Below, piece after piece: positions 44,207 to 56,410 of a DNA stretch of 64,000 bases. The stretch's first letter is position 1. Every line of letters starts with the position of its first letter. Where the stretch lies: contig OX235271.1 in the NCBI GenBank assembly GCA_944472155.2, positions 68,616,416-68,680,415 of the forward strand, written 5' to 3'. The translations under genes were made by a program, and so were the position numbers. The notes beneath the pieces are model-generated. The model made no database searches. It saw only the letters and a list, made by a program, of their open reading frames with translations, and was not told the origin of the DNA. The stretch is from Trichobilharzia szidati (Eukaryota > Platyhelminthes > Trematoda > Strigeidida > Schistosomatidae).

Positions 44207-44485
44207 ACTGCTCCCGATGGACGACAAATGATTGAATTGACTTTGGGTGAATATTCTTGGGAAACATTTTGGGACGCTGAACGTCGTGTGTCTAATTTAG
44301 CAGCAGGTTTGTATTCAATGTTGGGGTCCGTCAGAGAAAGCAATCAACCAATTGCAATTTTCAGTGAAACAAGAGCGGAGTGGATGTTTGCTGCGCAGGC
44401 CTGCTTCCGTCTCAATAGACCTGTTGCTACTTTGTATGCCACACTGGGTGAGGACGCATTAGTGCATGGATTCAATGAAACAGAG
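44207..44485 (+). CDS. ACSL: ACSL exon 2
   Basis: Phase 0 from exon 1. It reads TAPDGRQMIELTLGEYSW, then IAIFSETRAEWMFAAQACF, PVATLYATLGEDALVHGF and NETE. This is the start of the AMP-binding (ANL superfamily) domain. To stay in frame with exon 3 the exon must end at GAG before GCAAGT, a GC donor rather than GT. Unspliced, the frame hits TAA after two more codons. Confidence 0.9.
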
Positions 44486-46440
44486 GCAAGTTAAGAGTTG
44501 AAATCATGATATCTTACATTCAGTGTGGTCTGATTTCATCATTGTGAATATTTATACCATTATTTTTCACTTCAAAATATATCATAATCTCAGGTCATTT
44601 ATAAATTAGCCTCACTTAGTACCCGTTGTGAAGCATCTTATTAGATCTAGCACTATTTAGTAAACATTGATTTCTTTATTCGTCGTCTGCTTCACTTGTT
44701 AGAGAAACCTAACACTTGTGCATTTTAAATAATACTTCCTAGTGGAGTATTTATTGTAATATTGTACACGAAACCATTGTTAACTGGCAAATCTCTGCTA
44801 ATCTACTACTTTTATTTAGGTGGGTTTCGTTTTGTTCCATTCGAACAGTGATAATAAATGTTGTTCTATACAGTGTGTCCCCTAAAACTCTACATAAAAT
44901 CTAGAGTGTATCAACAAGAAAACAGGGGTAGTAATTCTCGATAATTGTGCTCTGAACCGTTTCATCAGTTCTAAATGATTCAGAGACTTGATGCGTCACC
45001 AAAAATAATCCCAACAGATTTCATATTTTTATCAACAGCTGCCTTAGATGTCTCCATACTGAAAATCAGATGACTGGTAAGAAAGGATTAAGAACAAGGA
45101 ACTTTGGGAACTAGCCAACTAATTAACAGTCGTCAAAAAATATGCTGAAGGTAGTGAAGATGGATAAAGCACACTGAGGAGCCCGTTGAGTGATATCGCA
45201 CTCTGTGCCCTTGGGTGGAACCCGAATGAGAGTTGACAAGTTGAGCGTTGGTCCTAGGGTGGCATGGAAGAGATCATGTTGGAAGAAAACGACAGTTTAT
45301 AGACAATCTCGGAGCTAGTTAAAGAAAACAAGTTGACGCGGTGATGTGCTGTCGAAGTTCTATGTTCCACTCAGAACTTGAAGGTATGATTTAATTTGAT
45401 TTGATTGCTCCATCAAACTGGTTACTATAAGTAATATAATTGTCCAAAACTTAATTCCTTATCTTCCTGAAAATGTGGTCGTCGATTACTGTTGATTTAA
45501 TGGTTGAGAAATAAGTAAATATAGCTTTAAGTGAATTGGCCATGGTCCAGCGTAAACAGTGGGACTGCCTATTACCACTCAACATAGAATCTGAAAAAAT
45601 AGCACTACTTTACTAATTGATTTTGACGTTTTTAATGTTTTCTTCACTCTCTGATTCACCAGTAAAACGAAAGTGAATTGTATAATAAGATTGATTTGCT
45701 ACCGATCATGCTGTTCTTAAGGTGTAGCGACTGCAGAGCATCCTATTACTACTTTTACTTTTTACCTTCACGCTGCTTTCACTCAGCAGCGCCTATTCAC
45801 CTTCTAAGATGCAAATATTTACGGAAATTATAACTTTTAACAGATTATCCAGTTTCTGACCGTCTTTGCACATTATGGGACAAGAAAAAGCTGCTAAACA
45901 TACGCAATCGTTAAATACTTGCGTAACTGTAGCAAATAATTTTTCCTATCCTCTGTAAGTGTAGTAAATCATATCTTCTCAATTTTTCTGCACATTAGTT
46001 ATATCCATCCCCCTACTCATTTTCCGTATTAGGAACAAATGATAAGGTTTAAATAAATGCTGATAGCCTGGCGTGCTTTATAAATCGATTCACTTTATAG
46101 TCATTCACTTGTGAACAGTACACTGTCTCGATTGTTCAGTGTGACGTTTAACTATTTTGTTGCTATTTACAATATTTTTCGGAATTATTTTTATTGAAAA
46201 GAACTGAATTACATATAGAAGAGTGTATATTTTCAGATGTACTGGTTTTTGAAAGTATTGGAAATTATTGTCATTTTGCCCTGAGCGTGTTGCTTATTTG
46301 TATTGTTTGTACACTGCGGAAACTTAACAAAAACTTTCTTATTTTGTGCTATGCCTAATATTAATATGTTAATACAAAATATGGTGTTTGATGTAGTTCT
46401 TTTACAATACCCTATTTAAATCTCATTTTGATAATAACAG
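44486..46440 (+). other. ACSL intron 2, GC-AG type
   Basis: Begins GCAAGT and ends AACAG. It contains an RTE-like tail (about 45100-45395). The neighbouring GT in AGTTAAG would throw exon 3 out of frame. Confidence 0.75.
45060..45395 (+). mobile_element. RTE-like 3' end in ACSL intron 2
   Basis: Decayed coding tail (CPWVEPE-like, GRP-type region near 45215-45300) and an ending gctgtcgaagttctatgttc that matches the RTE copies at 63.7 kb and 2.7 kb. Followed by a ttgattt repeat. Confidence 0.55.
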
Positions 46441-46852
46441 GCTGTAGTCGTATTGACAAGTGATGAACTCCTGTCTAAAGTGATTAAAATTGTCCAAAGA
46501 TGTCCTTCAATTCAACGCGTTGTCTATTTCACAAATGGAATCTTCAATCGGGAGCTTTATACAGAGGTTGATAATCTGGCTGTACCGACGGGAACTGCTA
46601 CAGCTAGTATTGCTGAAGCATTAATAAAATGCCCACCAAACTTGCATTTACACGATATTATTGAAGTAGAACGCTTAGGAGCTGCTGTGATCATGAAAGA
46701 AAAAGAGAAGCAGAAAGCAAATGGCGCTTTGCCAACTGCAGGTGATAACAATCATTCTTCGAATGGCTATGAAGGTTTATGGATGCCTCCTGTGTCAGAT
46801 CGGGTCAAGCCTTCGGATTTGGCTGTGATTATGTATACAAGTGGATCAACAG
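46441..46852 (+). CDS. ACSL: ACSL exon 3
   Basis: Reads AVVVLTSDELLSKVIKI through a family-typical region to a Lys/Glu-rich and Ser/Asn-rich linker (KEKEKQKANGALPTAG, about 20-30 residues longer than in mammalian ACSL4 as I recall it), then PSDLAVIMYTSGSTG, the ATP-binding P-loop. The exon stops after one base of the second Gly codon at GTATCA (46853). Confidence 0.9.
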
Positions 46853-47779
46853 GTATCATTTTAGTCATATCTTACTAACTTTATTCATTGTTTGCATGTG
46901 GTCTCGCTCTTTAGGTGTTTGAAAATTATCTTTTTCTATCCCATTGATATATTTAGCTATTATTTCACCTAACCGTCGTCATACAAATGTTGAAGCACTT
47001 ACAGCCTCTGTTGTGAGTGTACTCATTGCGCATAACCGGGTTTCAGAGTTATTTAGTATTCTCAGCTAAACAGTATCTAAACTAAAGGGATTACTCGGAT
47101 ACTTCCGTGACACAATATTCGAAACAAGTTATTCATTCTTAATAAGTTCGTGTTTTGGTATTCTTTATTTTCTACCTATCGTCCTTTATTCTACCTACAA
47201 CCTGATTTTTAATATTAGTAGCGTGTTCTTCGCTCCTCCCGAATCCTGCTGGCTTACTGTCAGTGTATTATTTAATTTAATTTCATTATAAGTGTAGGAG
47301 TGGATATGATCCTGGTCAGCTTTGACGGTTAGATGATTGACTTGTGTCCAGGATAAAGTTTCGTTGATGTAGAGTACTTGAATAGAGACGCTTATAGTAT
47401 ACAGTTTTTTGAACACCCTTATCAAATATCCAAGTATGTTTAGTTCACCTCTGTCAATTGTAAGACTGCTGCAGATCTGGTCTCCACCCGCTCCTGAGCA
47501 CTTCACTTATTTGGGGATTTGAATCATTTCTAATGAATGAATTGCTGACAAAATGTCTACATGTATACGTAGAGCTTGCTGATATTTACCAAGTTACGTT
47601 GTCTTTGGTTTAGGCATTATATTCAGTTTCCTATCGAGTCTGCCTAATGTTCGGTGATTTTCGTTGTGATAATTACTACTGAACCCAAAAGGTATGGAAA
47701 GATTAGTTTCTTGATCATGGGTATCTCAGTTCATTCTTGCATTATTTAGAACAATATGGTCAACAGTAATGATGTTAGA

Positions 47780-48190
47780 CGTGTTGTTAGATAAAGAGGA
47801 TGAGTCAAGCGACCGAGTTGTTAAGCTACACCAATTGAGTGGGCCATTGCTTTCCTCGATGAGAAACCGTAGCTAAAGGAAAGTATAAATGTGGTGTAGC
47901 ACCAAGCCACAAAGTTTGACTGCTGGTTTGAACCACGTGGATAGTGCAAACTGCCAGACTAGGCTTTTTGGGATGTGACATAGGTGTGTATATTCCGTGT
48001 GATCCCCTAGGTTGCAAAAGTGCTCACGAATGTTCATCCTATTATTACCTCTCTTGTATGTATTCATTCATCGTAGTTTTATTACATTTGTTTGCACTCC
48101 TTTCATGTGTACTTTTTGTATATATATATAGCAACTTGAATGGATGCACTTTTGTGCAAAGTTCTACTTTAATAAATCAGTTATTCCAAG
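47780..48190 (+). mobile_element. Non-LTR retrotransposon 3' tail
   Basis: Coding remains (gttaagctacaccaattgag, a worn RLRWLGH-type segment) and a 3' UTR with acttgaatggatgcactttt, tgtgcaaagttctac. The same family appears at 49560-50110, 59930-60420 and 61690-62400. Confidence 0.5.
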
Positions 48191-48259
48191 TTAAAGATGG
48201 ATTAAGCGGTGTGACTGTTCACCTTACTCCCTACTCTACATTGAATGATCTTAAGGTTC

Positions 48260-48718
48260 TTTTTTGATTGCACACTAGTCAGTAACTAGTGTAATGTGTC
48301 TAGTCCTATCTTCGGTGCAGACTGAATTCTATCAGTCATGTTTGCAATGTGGCCACCATGCTAGGTGGCTCACCATTACGGTGCACTGTGAATTGTTGCT
48401 ATTAGATGGTTCGAGGCAATCGGCAGGAAGCCTTGGACCTAGGTTTCGTGCTAGTTGGCACCCACTAGTCAGCAAGGCGTATATGTAACATCGAAGCAAC
48501 TCATGTCCCTTCTGAGATTCGAACACGCGTCACCACCCAGTGAGAGCTGCAGTCAGAGATGTTACTACTGAGTTACTCAGGCTCGCGACTGACCTCCTAT
48601 AGGACTGTATTGGATATTTTTGATTGGACACTAGTAAGTAACTAGTCTAATGTGCCAACTAGCACGAAACCTAGGTCCGAGGCTTCCTGCCGATTGCCTC
48701 CAACCATCTAATTCCAAC
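48260..48718 (-). mobile_element. tRNA-headed SINE insertion with 13-bp target duplication
   Basis: Flanked by GATCTTAAGGTTC at 48247-48259 and 48719-48731. On the minus strand, from about 48595, a tRNA-like head has an A-box-like GAGTAACTCAGTAGTAAC and a B-box-like GTGTTCGAATC, then the SINE body, then the 3' end CTAGTGTGCAATCAAAAAA at 48260. A second, partial piece (48605-48718) is joined to it, so the insert is compound. Confidence 0.75.
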
Positions 48719-49559
48719 GATCTTAAGGTTCACTTGTTTCATTGAAATCAGTCCAACTAGTCCAGTACTTAGATGAATCTTGTTGAAGTTAACTTGTAAT
48801 ATTTATCTATTTTACCCAGTAGAATCATAGCTAATTCCTAAACTGTAATTCTGCCCACAGAATCTATGTACTCATGATTGATTTCTCAGCATATACAGAC
48901 TGATAAAATCATTTTTCATTTAATTTTTTAAATAAGCACTTCTAATATTTTGATTTGAATTCATTTAACTGCGTTTGTGTTACTCTCAACAAATAAAAAC
49001 ATAAATTGCGCGATTGATTAGCTTTCGTTTTTAAGTTCATTTCTTCCTTACACTCATTCGCTACGAATAAATAAACTATTATATTGTGCTCATCTCCTTA
49101 AAATTTACATATTAACGCCAGAAAAAATACAATCTGAAAAAAATATCTTCTTACATAACGATTTTCATTACCAACAATGCAGTAATTCTGATTTTATGCG
49201 TTTATGATGAGTGTATAAACAATCAATATATGTATAAAGTTCATTTAGTAATAAAAAAAAGATAATGGTGCTGTCGCACTTACAAATGTTGCTTATATAT
49301 TAGTATTGACTTTCACTTCATTCTTTATTTCGATTTCTCTTGATGTGAAGACATTAGCAAAAGTTATTGAAAATTAATATATGCTCAAGCAATGCGTGGA
49401 TATTTCTGTTTGTCTGCATAGAATGTTGTTATAGGAAATCACAAAAATAACACTGTGCAGTAGTTTGCTTTGTCTCCCTTTATGCGTGTGAAATATACTC
49501 ATTGAAAGTAGAAGTTGTGGAAAGGCTAGTCGTCTTTGACCACAGATGCCTGCATTCTA

Positions 49560-50110
49560 TCTGCGGTGGTAATAGGTATAATATGGTAAGCACTATTGAG
49601 GTTAGGTGTAGTGCTAGGTAAGGAGGATCAGTTAATCGGTGAGGTTGTATAGCTTTATATAGATTAAGATGGCTAGAACACGTGTTACCCATCCTGAGGC
49701 ATCGCTTTTCTCGACAAACAGTGTTAGCTGACGTAGGATTAGGACGGAAACGGACTGCTCAAACGAAAACGTGGAGTCACTCCATGAAGTCTCTGACAGT
49801 TGGTTTGAGTCAGTCACGTAGGGAGGTGCAGACTGTCTGGTTGGAGTCCTGGGGATGCTAAGACCCAATGGTTAGAGGACTGTTAGTGATGCAGCTTAGA
49901 CTCCTTCTAATTGGCACAGATGCATTCACTCACTATGATTTGTCATATCCATTAATCCATGTTGCCGTTCTTTCTTCCTCACATATGTGCTCATTATAGC
50001 TCGTTTGAATCTCTCTTTTTTTCTTACCTTTGTGTACTATGTGAAATGTGACAACTTGAAGGACACTGCACTTCTGTGCAAAGTTCTATGTTGAAACTCA
50101 GTCAGTCAGA
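49560..50110 (+). mobile_element. Non-LTR retrotransposon 3' tail
   Basis: Worn coding end (KMARTRVTHPEASLFS-like, then SMKSLTVGLSQSRREVQTVWLESWG) and 3' UTR ending ctgtgcaaagttctatgttg. Class is uncertain between RTE and CR1-like. Confidence 0.55.
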
Positions 50111-50309
50111 GTGGTATCTCAGAGGCCTATATGTTATTCTCTCCTGTTATGTCAATATAAATCTCAATTTCCTGGAAAGTAGTCATGAAACTGTCTCTTC
50201 TTAATATGGTATATATCTTGCATTGTCAGAGTGTCGTGTACTTTTACAAGAGCTCCAGACATCTCTGTCTTTGACCATTCTTGATGTTGAGACGTTAGGT
50301 GTAGTATAG

Positions 50310-50790
50310 GAATTCGTATGAGTACTATTTGTGTGACGAATGAAACTCCCAATCTGATGATATTAGATAGTTGGAGACAATTGGCAGAAAGACTTGGACC
50401 TAGGTTTCGTGCTAGTTGGCACTCGTTAGCAAGGCGTATCTGCAACCTTGAAGGAACTCATGTCCCTTCTGAGATTCGAACTCGCGTCACCACCCAGTGC
50501 TACAGTCAGAGACGTTACGACTATTCGGTCTCGCGATTGACATCCTGTAGGACTGTAGTGGGTATTTTCATATCAGATACACCTTGCGGACGAGTGCCAA
50601 CTAGCACGAAAGCTAGGTCCAAGGCTTCCTGCCGATTGGCTCCAACTATCTAATATCATGAAATCAATGTGCACCGTGATGGTGAGCTACCTAGGATGGT
50701 GGTGGCCACATTGCAAACCTGACTGATAGAATTCAGTGTGCACCAAAGAAAGGACTAGACGCGTCACACTAGTTACTAGTGTCCCCAGGA
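50310..50790 (-). mobile_element. tRNA-headed SINE, compound copy
   Basis: Same family as 48260-48718: ttggcagaaagacttggacc, the B-box region gagattcgaactcgcgtcac (minus), and a second part at 50590-50790 with gaattcagtgtgcaccaaag. Confidence 0.65.
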
Positions 50791-51797
50791 AATTCCCAAT
50801 CTTTCAGTATTATCATGACAGTAGTCTTGCTGTGAAATAGCTCACTGGGGGATGATTCTATCTCGCATCTGTTGTTTCTGAAACCTCTAATTTTCTCATA
50901 TTTTGGCATTATTATCTATGCTTCATTTTTCGGTAGTCGTGTTGATACGTGTACAGTGTTTTTGAACTCAGTCACCCGGGACAGGTCATTCATGTGCCAG
51001 GCTATGTACTACACTTATTGTGTGAGGGGTGATGTTACTACTCCATTTCCCAGACTGGAATAGATGGAACGGGATGACAAATTAATGTTATTGCGGATCA
51101 GTAAAGACGTATTATATAACAAGAAGTAAATATTGTGACAACTGAGACTTATATAAAAGCAGAGAGTTTACGGATTTGGGACTAATCCCCTTTTCTGGAG
51201 TCACACTTCACCTACCAAAATTTGAGCAGTTAGTTGGAAGAAAATTAACTTCTGACTCCGCCTAAACAATTTAGCATTTAGTATTTGAGGGTGTGTATTC
51301 TTTTAAGACTTCAGTTTTACTTATATACATATAATTAGTGTTTGCCAGTCATATAACATGAATTTCTTGCCCAGTTGAATACGAAATATCCTAGACAGAA
51401 ACAGTCAATCTGACTTCACTCATAATCTTCTTTCACTTTTGAATTAAACTCGTCTGTAAGACATATAAGTAAACGTTTCACTTAAATCCCTTCATGACTA
51501 ATATTTGGCTAACCAGCTGTAATTGTTTACTTTGTTCTTCTTCGATTTGAACTTCTAATTACTCACCTGTCCCCCTCTGAATTGGTGTTGGTAGGTCAAC
51601 ACTTTTTACTTCATGTGGACTGCAACCAAATAAAATTATGGGTGTGGTCGTCATACTTTCAACTGTGTGACTAATTCTTAATTTATTTGATTAAAATGTA
51701 TTTTTATGCATGAATTAGTCATAGGTGTGTGTGTGTATGCATGTTTGTCTGTGAGAGAGTCACTGTTATATATTGTCTATAGTAGAATTGTGTTCAA

Positions 51798-51800
<3 letters not shown>

Positions 51801-51828
<28 letters not shown>
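51801..51828. repeat. (AT)n microsatellite
   Basis: Fourteen AT units within ACSL intron 3. Confidence 0.95.
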
Positions 51829-51831
<3 letters not shown>

Positions 51832-51989
51832 GTGAAACTCATTCTTATGTTTGTTTAAACTTTGTGATATAAGGTAAACACATTAATAATCAATACGCGC
51901 ATAGCTAAAACTATCACAAGGTGGCTTGCACATTTAGTTAGTTAGTGGAGATCTAATCAAAATTGTCTATGATGTGAAACGCATTTGGA

Positions 51990-52180
51990 CCATTGGATCG
52001 GGTCCCACTAGCTCAATAGTCTACGAGCTCGCCTTGTAACCAGAAGGTCCTATGTTCGAACCGTGTCTATGGGGCGTACTGCAGAAGAGTCCCAAAGAGC
52101 TGGGACGAAACGGCTATCCAGTACTCCCAGGTTTTCCAGTGGTTCTCTAACTGATGTCAGCTCATGATGAAATCCTCCAT
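51990..52180 (+). repeat. Hammerhead SINE, copy with mutated core
   Basis: The tRNA-like head (CTAGCTCAATAGTCTACGAG, then a B-box GTTCGAACC at 52055) is followed by a hammerhead fold at 52076-52124: stem I GTACTG/CAGTAC, a perfect stem II GTCCC/GGGAC, and GAA. The first core strand reads CAGAAGA instead of CTGANGA, and the bases before the cleavage site are ATC rather than GTC, so cleavage is not expected. The tail (ggttttccagtggttctcta) is shared by the family. Confidence 0.75.
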
Positions 52181-52479
52181 GCATTTGTATTTGTTTATGT
52201 TCTCACAGCTGGTTGATTTAATTGTGAAGCTTTCATCATTGTCTTTCTAGACATCTTCAACTCAAGCTTTAACATATAAAGTGAACTCTTTTGAATTCTC
52301 CATGACTACTGATATAACTGTATCTCTTAACAATCCATCGTTGTTACTGGTTGTTTATTTAGATTGATCATATGTTGTTCGGATTGTGGAAATAAATACT
52401 TAAGGAAGTCTTAATTTAGCATTCCTATTAAGTCATGTGAATGTTGGCATTTTTTATTGATGTATATAATGACCTGAAA

Positions 52480-52760
52480 ATGTTTTCACCATTGTTGTTA
52501 TTGTTATGGGTTTATATGTTAAATGCTTGGAGACTATTGGCAGGAAAACTTAAACCTGGATTTCGCACTTGTCGGCATTCATCAGCAAGAAACTCGTGTC
52601 CTATCTGACGTGGGAACTCGTGTTGATTGACACCAACCAGCTAACATCAATTCAGAGTGGATGGCGATGGCGAACCGAGCTTGATGAGACCACATTGCAA
52701 AAACTTGACTGACGGAACTCAGTCTGCATCAACACCCAAGGACTAGGCACATGACAGTAG
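52480..52760 (-). repeat. Decayed tRNA-headed SINE
   Basis: Phrases tattggcaggaaaacttaaa, cctggatttcgcacttgtcg, ggaactcagtctgcatcaac follow the order of the 48.3 and 50.3 kb copies. Confidence 0.55.
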
Positions 52761-53144
52761 TGTTACATCTTAGTGACCAATCAATGTCGGGCTTGTGTTT
52801 TTGGAGAACTCTCTGTTCGTTTGCAACTAGATCTATTGCCTGTCGTCTGTCCTTTACACATATTTCTCAACCTACTGCTCATCATATATTTTTCCCATTG
52901 TCTCAAGCAACTGTGAATCAATCCGTCATCCTATGGATGCTACTTTTTTTAACGTTTATCACTTAATATGGCGTCTTTTTGAACTGCTGAATGGGGTGTA
53001 ATTACCTCTGGCTACAATTATAGTTTTCAGAATTGGATGTCTGGTTTTTGTCGGACACTAAGGACATGATATACGGTGGTTTAAAAAAGCTTTATTTAAT
53101 TTTTAAGGGAAGCATAATTTGATTATTAACTGTATATTCGGAAC

Positions 53145-53260
53145 CCTGGTGGGTGCGTACTGCTGAAGAGTCCCAAACTAGAACGAAACAGCTGTCTAGT
53201 ACTCCCAGGTTTTCCAGTGGTTCTCTAACCAATGTCAGTTCATGATGAAATCCTGTAACC
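53145..53260 (+). repeat. Hammerhead SINE, 5'-truncated
   Basis: Starts at about the end of the tRNA-like head (ccctggtgggtgcgtactg) and carries the hammerhead at 53157-53202 and the shared tail to about 53260. Confidence 0.75.
53157..53202 (+). ncRNA. Hammerhead ribozyme motif with intact core
   Basis: Stem I GTACTG (53157-53162) pairs with TAGTAC (53197-53202; five Watson-Crick pairs and one G-U). The core CTGAAGA (53163-53169) fits CUGANGA. Stem II GTCC/GAAC has one C-A mismatch. Core GAA (53185-53187) is followed by a tiny stem III AC-AGCT-GT and cleavage base C at 53196 (GTC). The short stem III is as in the Smalpha hammerheads known from schistosomes. Activity is an inference; the stem II mismatch may weaken it. 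Confidence 0.65.
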
Positions 53261-53660
53261 AATCAACCAAATCCCTACAAACCAATACTTAAATATGAAT
53301 ATAATTTGTGTGTCAATTCACTTATTGACACATGGAAGAAATATCTTAGATGAGAGAGTGATTCCTGAATCAGGACTATTTCTCATCATGAATGGGAGTA
53401 CAATGGATATTGCAAGATAATATAGCGGAAAAAAGTGAAAAGGTATACTTTCAATCAATGCCAGTAATGTCCGTACGTAGTTTTCTAAAGTTTCTCGGAT
53501 ATAATAAATAATCAGAAGTTGACGCAAACTTTAGCAATTACTTTCGATACTACCGTGCTAAAATGTTTTACATTAATTAAATCGATTGAGCTGTTGCTAT
53601 GATTGAGTGTGAAATTTCTAAGTTAACTTCCTTTTTATTGCACACTTCTTATCTCTACAG

Positions 53661-53833
53661 GTCAACCAAAGGGTGTTGAAATGACACATGAGAACTTAGT
53701 CAGTGCTATAGGTGGCCATCTACAACGTTTACCAAAACTGCGTAGTAACTACGACATATATATTGGTTATCTACCGTTAGCCCATGTGCTAGAGCTGACA
53801 TGTGAATTGTGCTGTGTCATAATGGGTGTCAGG
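53661..53833 (+). CDS. ACSL: ACSL exon 4
   Basis: Joins exon 3 to complete TSGSTGQPKGVEMTHENL, the P-loop with its Lys. It ends in IYIGYLPLAHVLELTCELCC and MGVR, before GTAAGT at 53834. YLPLAHVLE is a hallmark of long-chain acyl-CoA synthetases. Confidence 0.9.
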
Positions 53834-54793
53834 GTAAGTTCACAATAGTCTTTTGTATTTATTTCCAGTGCAGTATTACTGGCTTAGTTGTTTAGATATA
53901 TCTTTATTTTAAGCAGAGTATCTGTTGTTCTGTAACTTTCACTTATAAATCTGAAACTGAGTGACTAAGTTTTCATTCTTCTTATTGACAAGGCTAAATG
54001 GTGTGATAGGAAATTCAAGCCCAGAAGGATATTTCTGTCCTACAAAAGTTCATTGTCACAAAGATACCTAAATTAATCTCATGAAGGGTTAAGACATTTC
54101 CAGCTGTGTATGTGTGTAATCGTTCTTATCAGAATTTGTATGTGTGTATTCCTTGTTTAACCTTCCTCTTAATCTTGCCTGCACCTCTGTGAATTATACT
54201 AGGGGGGTTACTCACACTACTGAACGATGTTACTTTGTTCTATAATTTCAGCATCTTTTCCTGTGAGAAGTGGTATCCTAAAGAAGTAAAAAATATATTG
54301 TAGTCAAACTTCATATATGAGCTTCTCCTTTATAATCTGATCCATTTTTGTTTTATTTTCTGACAAGTACGCTAGGTACTAATAAATTAAGGAGAAGTGC
54401 ATCACAGCAGTACCCGCTTAACTGTTCGTCTTTTTTCGTATTCTTTCGTTGAACTATCTTTTGTTTTACAGATAAAGCTTCTATTTCTGTCCCCATATAT
54501 ATTTCATTCGATTGTTACCTTCAGCTCTTACATAGTAGTTATTACCCACCGCGTTCCTTTCATTCTTATGCATTCTGAATAGGAATGCAGAGCTTTATTC
54601 ACGCCCTACCTTCCCACTTTACCAGGAAGCTTACTATCAGCCTAATAAGGTTTAGGAGTGTGTCGGCCGTGGATCGAGCCGCGAACCACCTGCATGATTG
54701 CCGAACATTCTGCCGTTGAACTACCCAGGCAAAAATAATAAGTTAGTACATAACTATTCACTTACACTGTTATCTTACTCTTTTCAAATGCAG
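53834..54793 (+). other. ACSL intron 4
   Basis: GTAAGT to TGCAG, phase 0. Contains a worn tRNA-headed SINE at about 54560-54735 (minus; cgtggatcgagccgcgaacc is the B-box side). Confidence 0.8.
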
Positions 54794-54973
54794 ATCGGTT
54801 ATTCAAACCCACAAACGTTGACAGACACATCTTCGCGTATTAAACGTGATCACTGTGTAGGTGATGTTACCCTACTACGACCGACTCTTTTCGCCAGTGT
54901 ACCTACTGTGCTGGAACGTATTTCTAAAGCTGTTTGGGAGAAAGTTAACGCTGGAGGGGAATTCCTTCAATTG
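54794..54973 (+). CDS. ACSL: ACSL exon 5
   Basis: Reads IGYSNPQTLTDTSSRIKR then CVGDVTLLRPTLFASVPTV and LERISKAVWEKVN, matching the ACSL3/4 region after YLPLAHVLE. Ends TTG before GTAAGT at 54974. Confidence 0.9.
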
Positions 54974-55812
54974 GTAAGTTTCTACAACTATTTTGTATAT
55001 TGCATATTTCTTTGTAATAGTGGTGGTATTAACAAGCATTAATAGTTTGCTGGCGAATACCGACAATTGAATTTCGTTTTGTTTTTTTTAATAAGCGCAA
55101 TGGTTAAACATTTTCTGGTACTAACGCATTTAATATAAAGGAATGATCACATCAATTAGTGTACTTAGAGGTTTTGCACTTTTCTTTTTTAACTGGCTTC
55201 TGTAACTTGAGCTATCTACAGAAAACTCTAAACCCATGTTTAATACTTTTCTACTAAATACCTAACAAGGGGAGTTGAAGCTGTCTCTCCTAACATTTGC
55301 ATCTGTTCCGTTTACTGCTAAAAATAGACAAACGATGACATCAATATACGTATTCGTCTAAGAATCTATCGTTTAATGTTATCTTACTTTACCATGCATA
55401 AGAAGAACAATGTAGCCGGTAATATACCAATTATATTTTATCCGGTTGAGAGTGAATACAATGGCATTGATATTTTAGTTGTGTTACATGAGATATCCAA
55501 ACAGATTATTGTAATATTTTATGAAGCCTAAAACAGTACCTTGTTTATGACAGTGATTACTGGGTTGTGGCTAGAATGCGCCTCCACAATATGAAACTAT
55601 AAATAACTAATCACTTCAGATTATCTCCTACACTGGGACTGTCAGTCAGACTAGGAAAAATAACGACCAAAACAGCAGCAACCTTTATGAAACAAAATAC
55701 ATGGTATATTTACAAACTTTCAGAAATCCAAGCCATGAATAAAACAAATCCGACTTGTTGTATGACACTGTAATCCTTCAGAAAATTAAGGCATAGATAA
55801 ACGAGTCAGTAC

Positions 55813-56019
55813 TGTAACGACAGAAGGCAAGAGTCAGGCAACGGATCATTTATTAAGGAAATCAACGCATATTTATATATGTTTTCATGTACATTACTAT
55901 GGATATGTAAACAAACAAACAGTCTTCCGATTGGTTGTTTCTCACGACAAATCTTGGGAACGTAAATATTGACGTAAATTACTGTCTACCAATTTGGCTA
56001 GTAGACAGCTCTCACCACA
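55813..56019. mobile_element. Solo LTR with internal deletion, 4-bp target duplication (GTAC)
   Basis: Same family as 3601-3937 (TGTAACGACAG to CTCACCACA), flanked by GTAC at 55809-55812 and 56020-56023. It lacks about 127 bp found in the other copy; in that copy the missing piece is bounded by the repeat TCTCACG, so loss by slippage or recombination between short repeats is likely. Confidence 0.85.
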
Positions 56020-56410
56020 GTACCAGTATAAATCACAAGTTCACAAGTTGTCGGTTGGCGGACACTTGGAAGCTACTTTATTGGTCTGTGTACTCTCCGT
56101 CTATGATATAGCTACATTGCAATTAGAGTCACTGATTCTAAATTGTGCACAGTAATAATATCTTTCGGATCGCAAACTAAGTGATAGTCTTATTTTCCTC
56201 AGTAGGAAGTTATTTGAAGCGTCACTACTAGATCCTTCTTGGTTCCTTGCGCATATTGTTTAGATGTGTGACTACACGAATCACTGTATAATGAAATATC
56301 ATGTTACTTTGCTTAATATGGCTACAATTTCTTAACCGGTCCCCTTAAATCTAGTCACTACCATGGCAGAGCATCAACATCTTTACCTCCATAAAGTTCT
56401 TCGCTTTTTC

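Larger units (their letters stand above)
46853..53660 (+). other. ACSL intron 3 (6.8 kb), repeat-filled
   Basis: GTATCA to CTACAG, phase 1. It holds non-LTR tails, tRNA-headed SINEs, two hammerhead SINEs and a TA repeat, each listed separately. The rest is AT-rich with no recognised content. Confidence 0.8.
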
